A stretch of DNA of 64,000 bases, from NCBI GenBank assembly GCA_900762355.1, contig CAAFGE010000031.1, forward strand, positions 1 to 64,000, read 5' to 3'. Made by a program: the position numbers and the translations under genes. This document shows, piece by piece, positions 57,401 through 64,000 of the stretch; the stretch's first letter is position 1; each line of letters starts with the position of its first letter. The notes under the pieces were generated by a model. The model saw only the letters and a list, made by a program, of their open reading frames with translations, was not told the origin of the DNA and did not search any database. Origin of the DNA: an uncultured Collinsella sp. (GTDB lineage Bacteria; Actinomycetota; Coriobacteriia; Coriobacteriales; Coriobacteriaceae).

Positions 57401-58576
57401 CGGAAGCGTGTCGCAAGTCGTGGAAGCCGCCAAGCGCAGTTCACGCGCTGCATTTTTTGCGGTGCCTGGGCCGGTGATCTCGGGCTGATTGACCGAGATT
57501 TCACTCACACCATGCGTCACAAGGCGGCGCTGCGCTTGGACGACCTCAAGCTTTTTCACTTCATTACGAGCGAGGGAGGAGGGTTATCTCAACGACCGTA
57601 CGACTGCGGACATTGCCGATTCGCTTCTCTTTAATTGCTTACCGGATGCGATGGTCATCGGCGGTTCGGCTGCCGATCGGGGCGCTTCGGGCGAGCTTGC
57701 CGATGAGGTCTGCGAGCGTCGCAGCGTGCGGCTGAGGCGACGGGGCTCGCGGCAGGGACACCTGTCTTAGTGGGAACGGGCGACTCTGGTGCTGAGGCCA
57801 TTTCGACGGGTGTATTCCGTCCCGGCGATATGATGGTTCAGTTGGGGAGCACGGCGTATTTCATCTACCTAGCTGATCATATGGTCGATGATGCTCGCCT
57901 GTGGCCAGGGACGTTTATCATTCCCGGAACTTACGGGATCTGCGCGGGGACCAATACAGCGGGTGCACTCACATCGTGGCTGCGCCAAGAGCTGTATCGC
58001 GACGCCGTAGAGGCCGAGGGCCACGGTGGCCCCGATGCATATTCGGTTATGGCGCATGATGCCGCCGATGTGGCGCCGGGTGCCGATGGGCTCCTGTGTC
58101 TGCCGTACTTTGCGGGGGAGCGTACTCCGCTCAACGATCCCGAGGCGCGTGGCGTCTTCTTTGGCCTGACCGGAAGGCATACGCGAGCCCATATGGTTCG
58201 CGCCGCCTTGGAAGGCGTCGCGTATACCGTTGCATCCCATGTCGACATTATCGAGCGAGAGCATGGACTGCCAATTGGGCGCATTATGCTTGTCGGAGGT
58301 GGAACCAAGAATCCAATTTGGATGCAAGCTATCGCCGACGTATGCGGGCGCGAGGTCTCGGTTGCCAAGGTTACGGTGGGCGCATGCTTCGGTGATGCCA
58401 TTATGGCAGCTCTCGCAGGTGGCGCCTATGCATCATGGGATGAACTCGCCCGAGTCCTTGGCGTTGCGCAAACAATCGTGCCCGATATGACTGCCCACGA
58501 GCTATATGCGTCGCGCCGTCATATCTTTGACGAATTGTATACACGCAACCGTGATCTCATGCACGAATTGGTGTAA
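57401..58576 (+). pseudogene. FGGY-family carbohydrate kinase, truncated and frameshifted
   Basis: The C-terminal half (57770-58576) is intact in sequence: GTGDSGAEAISTG, LLCLPYFAGERTPLNDPEAR, GVFFGLTGRHTRAHMVRAAL and GRIMLVGGGTKNPIWMQAIA are xylulokinase/FGGY motifs. Upstream, pieces of the N-terminal half occur in two frames, one reading LPDAMVIGGSAADRG up to about 57715 and the other SQRAAEATGLAAGTPVLVGT from there on. The true N-terminus is missing at the IS3 scar. The gene was probably the last of the fructosamine operon and is now dead. Confidence 0.82.
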
Positions 58577-58655
58577 TGCCGCCGAACTGTACCGCCTTCC
58601 AATAGGGACTGCGTTGTGCGATTCGCATGTCCCTTGGCATTTTTGCCCACAGGGG

Positions 58656-59438
58656 TTAGCGAAGGTCAAAAACAGAGCGCGCATTTGCTAAAACTGCCGA
58701 TTCGATGCGCTTTATGTCACATTTTTTGAGCGAGGCGATGCGTTCTGAGGTCCTTGTGAGCGATCTAATGAGCGACTGCGCGCTTGTTTCTGTGTTTGGC
58801 TCGCCCGGCGCATCGGTCTCGAGCAGTAGACGGTCGAGTGGAATCTGTCGTGCGTATTCGCGACCGCGCTTGGTGGCGAGCATACGCTCGTTCACGGAAA
58901 AATAGCAGCCTGCGTTTCGCGCGCGGGCGAGTTCGTCCGAAGTGCCGCTAAACCAGTGGAAGATGATAACGGGGGAGTCGGGGTTTGGGATGAGTAATCC
59001 GTGCGATTCGAGGGCGTCCAGTACGGTTCCTGCCGAACGAACGGCGTGAATTGATATCACGCGCCCGACAAGAGGATGCTGCACGAGCGCATCGCAGAGC
59101 CGGTCAAGCGCCTGTATTTGAAGCGGTTCGCTTCCGGCAAAGCGCGCGGAAAAGTCGAGTCCCACCTCGCCGATGTAGCGCTCTTGGGCAGCAACTTCGC
59201 AAAGCAGATTGACTTCGGCAGGACCGCAGCGGCCGTCGGCGAGCCACCAGGGGTGGAGGCCGGCACCCGCGATAATGTTTGGGTAGCGGCTGGCACGCTC
59301 GTTTGCGGCCGAAAAGTCGCGTGGATCGACGCCGCAATCAAATAGACCCAAGCCCAGTGCCGTCGCCTCATCGGCAACGGCGTCAGGGTGAGCCATTAAA
59401 TCAAGATGGCAGTGTGCATCAATTAACTGGGGCCCCAT
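58656..59438 (-). CDS. TatD-family metal-dependent DNase/hydrolase
   Basis: The product of 260 residues has the TatD TIM-barrel motifs: QLIDAHCHLDLMA (HxH), AGAGLHPWWLADG, YIGEVGLDFSARFAG with the bridging Glu, and LLLETDAPGEPNTE with the last Asp. It is most like small TatD homologues of anaerobes. Family members have 3'-5' DNase activity. It ends near the FGGY pseudogene on the opposite strand and lies 14 bases after tcdA, so the two are likely one transcript. Confidence 0.87.
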   Translation of the reverse strand: MGPQLIDAHCHLDLMAHPDAVADEATALGLGLFDCGVDPRDFSAANERASRYPNIIAGAGLHPWWLADGRCGPAEVNLLCEVAAQERYIGEVGLDFSARFAGSEPLQIQALDRLCDALVQHPLVGRVISIHAVRSAGTVLDALESHGLLIPNPDSPVIIFHWFSGTSDELARARNAGCYFSVNERMLATKRGREYARQIPLDRLLLETDAPGEPNTETSAQSLIRSLTRTSERIASLKKCDIKRIESAVLANARSVFDLR

Positions 59439-59452
59439 CTCGACACGCTCTA

Positions 59453-60250
59453 CTAGTCTAGGCGCTGGCCATCGGCGCGCACGCGTTCAGTGCCGCGCCC
59501 GCTGATCTGGCGGATAACCTCGCCGGCAATCATCTGACCCATGATGGGCGGCATAAAGCTGGCGGTACCCAACTCGGTACGCTCGTGGATGTTGGACGGG
59601 TCGCGGGGTTGGGTCTTAACCGATTCCTCGCAGCTAAACAGCACGTGCAGGCTTTTGATTCCGCGCTTCTTACATTCTTTGCGCATAATGCGGCTCATGG
59701 GGTCACGTACCGTATCGAAAATGTCGGCAAAGCGGAGGCACTCGGGATGGAGTTTGTTGGCCCCGCCCATGGAGCTAACCAAACGAATGTCGTGGTCCTG
59801 AGCATATTTGGCAATGGTGAGCTTGGCCGAGATGGTGTCGATGGCGTCGACGACGTAGTCGAGCTTGCCGCCCGTCTGCTCAAAAACGCTCGCAAAGAAC
59901 TCGTCGATGTTGTCGCTCAGCAGGTATTCGGTGCGCTTGATAACGGTGGCGGCGGGATTGATATCGTGGATCATGGCTTCCATCACGTCCACTTTGCGCT
60001 TGCCGACGGTGCTGTGAAAGGCGATGGCCTGGCGATTGATATTGCTGGGCGCGATGATGTCCTTATCCAGAATTACAAAATGACCAATGCCGCCGCGGGC
60101 AAGTGCCTCGCAGCAATTGGAGCCCACACCTCCGCAGCCGAGCACCAACACCGTGGCGTTGGCGAGTTTATTAAGTGCCTCGCGGCCCATAATGATCTCG
60201 AGCTTGGTGTCTCGTGTCTCGTTGGGAGTTGCGGCTGTGGTTTCGGTCAT
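59453..60250 (-). CDS. tcdA: tRNA threonylcarbamoyladenosine dehydratase
   Basis: The product of 265 residues is an E1-like ThiF/MoeB-fold enzyme that cyclises t6A to ct6A in tRNAs reading ANN codons. VLVLGCGGVGSNCCEALARG binds ATP, DKDIIAPSNINRQAIAF follows, and YVVDAIDTISAKLTI and SSMGGANKLHPECLRFADIF are typical for TcdA. The start ATG 60250 has GGAGG six bases upstream. A second ATG at 60256 abuts that site and is less likely. Confidence 0.9.
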   Translation of the reverse strand: MTETTAATPNETRDTKLEIIMGREALNKLANATVLVLGCGGVGSNCCEALARGGIGHFVILDKDIIAPSNINRQAIAFHSTVGKRKVDVMEAMIHDINPAATVIKRTEYLLSDNIDEFFASVFEQTGGKLDYVVDAIDTISAKLTIAKYAQDHDIRLVSSMGGANKLHPECLRFADIFDTVRDPMSRIMRKECKKRGIKSLHVLFSCEESVKTQPRDPSNIHERTELGTASFMPPIMGQMIAGEVIRQISGRGTERVRADGQRLD

Positions 60251-60431
60251 AGACATCCTCCGATGGGGAAGCGAATCGTGTTTTAGCTATCGCCATTATA
60301 GGTATTATCGCGATTCCATTTGAGCCCTAGGGGCTTGTTGAAATGAGGCAGAGATTCGCATAAGATGAAGCAGATGGCACCCGTTGCCGCGGGTTGGCCA
60401 ACTCCCAAACACGTTTGTAGCGTGAGAAGTG

Positions 60432-60459
60432 GCCGTCTTCGCATTACGCGGGGGCGGCT
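60432..60459. repeat. Hairpin overlapping the end of the small peptide gene
   Basis: GCCGtC and GgCGGC at the ends of 60432-60459 can pair around a 16-base loop. It includes the stop codon region of the peptide gene. Similar hairpins end holin-like toxin genes in other Gram-positives. Confidence 0.45.
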
Positions 60460-60544
60460 ATTTCATTCGTCCTCCAATGTGGATGCCGAGCTCCACAGCC
60501 GCGATTACAAGCAACAACAACGTCAGGACATCGTCAATACTCAT
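60458..60544 (-). CDS. Very small hydrophobic peptide, candidate SOS-induced toxin
   Basis: ATG at 60544 is preceded by AAGAAGGAGATGGACT, a near-perfect Shine-Dalgarno. The 28-residue product begins MSIDDVLTLLLL, continues hydrophobic, and ends GIHIGGRMK. This is the shape of holin-like or TisB-like membrane peptides of type I toxin-antitoxin loci: one helix and a basic tail. A promoter with a LexA-like box lies about 50 bases upstream. The gene is too short for standard gene callers. I have not found a defined antitoxin RNA. Confidence 0.65.
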   Translation of the reverse strand: MSIDDVLTLLLLVIAAVELGIHIGGRMK

Positions 60545-60595
60545 AGTCCATCTCCTTCTTGGGTAGAGGGAGCTGGCCCATCTGCTTCAACTTCC

Positions 60596-60624
60596 ATTGT
60601 AGCTAAATACGAACGAATGTTCTA
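60596..60624 (-). promoter_or_regulatory. Promoter of the small peptide gene with LexA-like box
   Basis: On the minus strand TAGAAC (60624-60619) and TACAAT (60601-60596) are 17 bases apart. CGAACGAATGTTCT (plus strand, 60610-60623) matches the LexA consensus CGAACNNNNGTTCG in all but the last base and covers the -35 and spacer. Confidence 0.7.
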
Positions 60625-60637
60625 TAGATGTTGCTGT

Positions 60638-60676
60638 TTTAGATAATTAGACAAACATCTAAATATCGAGTATAGT
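60638..60676 (+). promoter_or_regulatory. sdpR-sdpI promoter and operator
   Basis: TTAGAC (60647-60652) and TATAGT (60671-60676) are 18 bases apart. TTTAGAT (60638-60644) and ATCTAAA (60657-60663) form an inverted repeat around the -35, a likely binding site for the encoded ArsR-family protein. Confidence 0.75.
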
Positions 60677-60710
60677 GTGCGCGTCATGAGGGGTGCTGAG
60701 AGGAGGTCTT

Positions 60711-60989
60711 ATGCCGGGAGAGGGTTTTAAGGCGCTTGCCGATCCTACACGGCGTCACATTTTGGAACTGCTGCGCGAGGGCAATTGCACGGCGGGGGAG
60801 CTTGCCGAGCATTTCGATATCAGTAAGCCGTCGCTGAGCCATCACTTGGCGACGCTCAAAAACGCCGGGTTGGTGACCGACGAGCGCCATGGCCAAAACA
60901 TCGTATACAGCTTAAACACCACCGTCATGCAGGATTTAATTGGCTGGTTTATGGGTTTTACAAACAATGAAGGTGATAAGGATGAATAA
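60711..60989 (+). CDS. sdpR: SdpR-like ArsR-family autorepressor
   Basis: The product of 92 residues is a winged-helix protein: FKALADPTRRHILELLREGN, then GELAEHFDISKPSLSHHLAT with the recognition helix. It lacks the metal-binding Cys of arsenic sensors and matches SdpR, which is held at the membrane by SdpI when the toxin SdpC is bound. GAGGAGG precedes ATG 60711. It overlaps sdpI by 8 bases. Confidence 0.87.
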   Translation: MPGEGFKALADPTRRHILELLREGNCTAGELAEHFDISKPSLSHHLATLKNAGLVTDERHGQNIVYSLNTTVMQDLIGWFMGFTNNEGDKDE

Positions 60990-61686
60990 CGAAAACAAGG
61001 GCATTCACCCCACAGGGGTATCGTCGCGCATGTGGATTGCGCTGGTCGCTCTGTGCGTCGCCAATGTCGTAGCGCACCTCATGGTGATGCCGAGCTTGCC
61101 TGCGCAGATTCCCACGCACTGGGGCGCGAACGGCGCCGTCGACGGTTGGGGTCCCAGCTGGATGGCCTCCGCGCTCGGCGCGTTGCCCCTGGTGTGTCTC
61201 GCAATGTTCTGCGTGGTGCCGCGCATCGACCCCAAAGGTGGGGCATATCGAACCTCGGGCAAGTTCTACCAGGGCTTCGTAATCGCCTTCACCTTGTTCA
61301 TGTGTGCCGTAAGCTGGTTGGGTGAGCTTACGGTCTGGGGCGTGGTGCCGGCGGTCGGTTCGGTCAACGTGCTGATTTCCGGTGCTATCGGTTTGCTGTT
61401 CATCGGCGTAGGCAACTACTTGCCGCGTGTGAAGCAGAACTATACGCTCGGTATCAAGACGCCTTGGGCACTTGCCGATCCCGAGAACTGGCGCCGTACG
61501 CAGCGCTTTGGCGGCGCCTGCTTTATGGTGCTGGGTATTGGCCTGATTGCGATGGGCGTGGCAGGTGCGGTGCTTTCGAGTGAAGTCGTCGCCGCGGTGA
61601 TTGCAGTGCTGGCGTTTGGATCCGCCGGAGCCGTCTACGTCTACTCGTATCTGCTGTGGCGCAAATCGCAGCGAGCCGCTCGTTAA
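60982..61686 (+). CDS. sdpI: SdpI-family immunity/signal-transducing membrane protein
   Basis: The product of 234 residues has about six membrane helices. IPTHWGANGAVDGWGPSW is a DUF1648-type segment common in SdpI, and NYLPRVKQNYTLGIKTPWAL with NWRRTQRFGG is the SdpI signature. In Bacillus SdpI gives immunity to the SdpC killing factor and sequesters SdpR. No sdpC-like gene is in the window, so here it may sense foreign toxins. It overlaps sdpR by 8 bases. Confidence 0.9.
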   Translation: MNNENKGIHPTGVSSRMWIALVALCVANVVAHLMVMPSLPAQIPTHWGANGAVDGWGPSWMASALGALPLVCLAMFCVVPRIDPKGGAYRTSGKFYQGFVIAFTLFMCAVSWLGELTVWGVVPAVGSVNVLISGAIGLLFIGVGNYLPRVKQNYTLGIKTPWALADPENWRRTQRFGGACFMVLGIGLIAMGVAGAVLSSEVVAAVIAVLAFGSAGAVYVYSYLLWRKSQRAAR

Positions 61687-61871
61687 GGTTGCGGAAAACT
61701 AGCGTACGCAGTTCATAGTATGTTCCGGGGGACTTTTCCCAGGTAGTATTAGGGGGTATGGGCAACCATGCCCCTTTTTTCGTTAAGTTTCAGAGCTGGT
61801 TTCCTCATTTCGTTTCCACTAAAGCGAATCAAGAATAGGGAAACAGCAGGTAGAAAGGATAAAACAGGCAA

Positions 61872-63551
<1,680 letters not shown>

Positions 63552-63561
63552 TAGCAAGTAG

Positions 63562-63592
63562 AAAGGCCGCCACCAAGGGCGGCCTTTCTTGT
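63562..63592 (+). terminator. ettA terminator
   Basis: AAAGGCCGCC (63562-63571) pairs with GGCGGCCTTT (63578-63587), followed by CTTGT. Confidence 0.85.
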
Positions 63593-63831
63593 AGCAATGG
63601 CACTGCAGCTATGCCCTGGCTGCTGGTTTGATTCATAATCAAAGTCATCTCTTTGGGATTAAACCCCGTTTTTGCTATGAGTGATTTTCTAATTCCGTTT
63701 AAAACGTAAAGATGCATTGGGTTGCAAGGACATAAGCAAATCGAATTGAAATATAACCAGTGCTGTAGCGTTACAAAAAAGATTATAGAATAGGAGTACC
63801 TTATAAGTCGCTTCTCTAGAAAGAAGAACAT
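63593..63831. other. A+T-rich gap without a recognisable gene
   Basis: This stretch is much richer in A+T than the coding DNA to its left. TATAGA at 63785 could be a -10 for the next gene, but I find no convincing -35. No repeat or gene is supported. Confidence 0.5.
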
Positions 63832-64000
63832 ATGCTTTCGCGTCGTCGTTTTCTGCAACTTGTCGCGTCTTCAATTGTCGCCTTAGCCGCACGTCCGAAA
63901 GAGGTTTTTGCTTCGACGGGCAATATTGATGGTGAGCAGATACAATTTACTTCTGAAATTGCGCAAGAGCTTGCCGATAAATATATAAAGGGACTCCTCG
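63832..64000 (+). CDS. Tat-exported protein, N-terminal part (cut by window edge)
   Basis: The frame opens at ATG 63832 and is still open at 64000 (56 residues). The start MLSRRRFLQLVASSIVALAA is a twin-arginine signal (SRRRFLQ) with a hydrophobic core. The following VFASTGN contains the likely cleavage site. TSEIAQELADKYIKGLL begins the mature part and is helical. I do not recognise the family from this piece. AGAAAGAAGAAC lies upstream. The codon use is A+T-rich, unlike its left neighbours, which hints at transfer. Confidence 0.6.
   Translation, partial: MLSRRRFLQLVASSIVALAARPKEVFASTGNIDGEQIQFTSEIAQELADKYIKGLL

Overview
The window is a piece of a chromosome from an anaerobic, high-G+C actinobacterium of the class Coriobacteriia, most probably Collinsella (C. 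aerofaciens-like). This rests on the gene set: an oxygen-independent ribonucleotide reductase NrdD/NrdG, flavodoxin with DUF3793, fermentative kinase and phosphotransacylase genes, no respiratory genes, G+C-rich coding sequence and CCA-encoded tRNAs. No tool was run, so the species name is inference.

Layout. 1-1300: the start of an IS110-family insertion sequence, then non-coding DNA with large palindromes. 1349-7283: five tRNA genes (Leu, three Gly-GCC copies in separate places, Cys) plus Val, interleaved with a partner-switching pair (a PAS/GAF/PP2C phosphatase and a fused STAS-kinase protein) and a GH13 alpha-glucosidase. 7439-15106: a compact accessory cluster (phosphopantetheinyl transferase, TetR regulator, SCP2-type thiolase, DUF35 protein, acyl carrier protein, phosphotransacylase, butyrate-kinase-like enzyme, MFS transporter, small membrane protein). 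It looks like an uncharacterised acyl-carrier-linked, ATP-yielding pathway and is the best candidate for an undescribed system. 15402-18905: nrdD and nrdG with an NrdR-box promoter and two very long hairpins. 18972-20642: folE, an HD-domain phosphohydrolase and folB. 20649-36590: mostly housekeeping and orphan genes (SlyD, a UreE-like protein, Fur, RNase HI, metY with a Cys/Met leader peptide, PanE-type reductase, endonuclease IV). 36738-39843: a polar amino-acid ABC transporter. 39961-43640: flavodoxin/DUF3793, an HMA metal-binding protein behind a CsoR-like palindrome, and an SOS-type UvrX/YolD pair. 44585-48082: pgi and two HAD phosphatases. 48233-58576: a GntR-controlled cluster for Amadori (fructosamine) compounds, with a transporter, FrlC-, FrlB- and FrlD-like enzymes, a second PfkB kinase, two amidohydrolases and YjbQ, ending in an IS3 scar and a decayed FGGY kinase. 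58656-61686: TatD, TcdA, a very small hydrophobic peptide under a LexA-like box, and SdpR/SdpI. 61872-63551: ettA. 63832-64000: the start of a Tat-exported protein in A+T-rich DNA.

A recurring theme is the number of long intergenic hairpins (arms of 16-30 bp), several of which keep pairing on the plus-strand RNA through G-U wobbles. Two of them (34474-34536 and 35640-35702) are clearly related copies with conserved ends and different cores.

Start codons were chosen by Shine-Dalgarno spacing and promoter position. Several differ from the longest open frame, notably UvrX, where the longer frame runs through a promoter and a LexA-like box.
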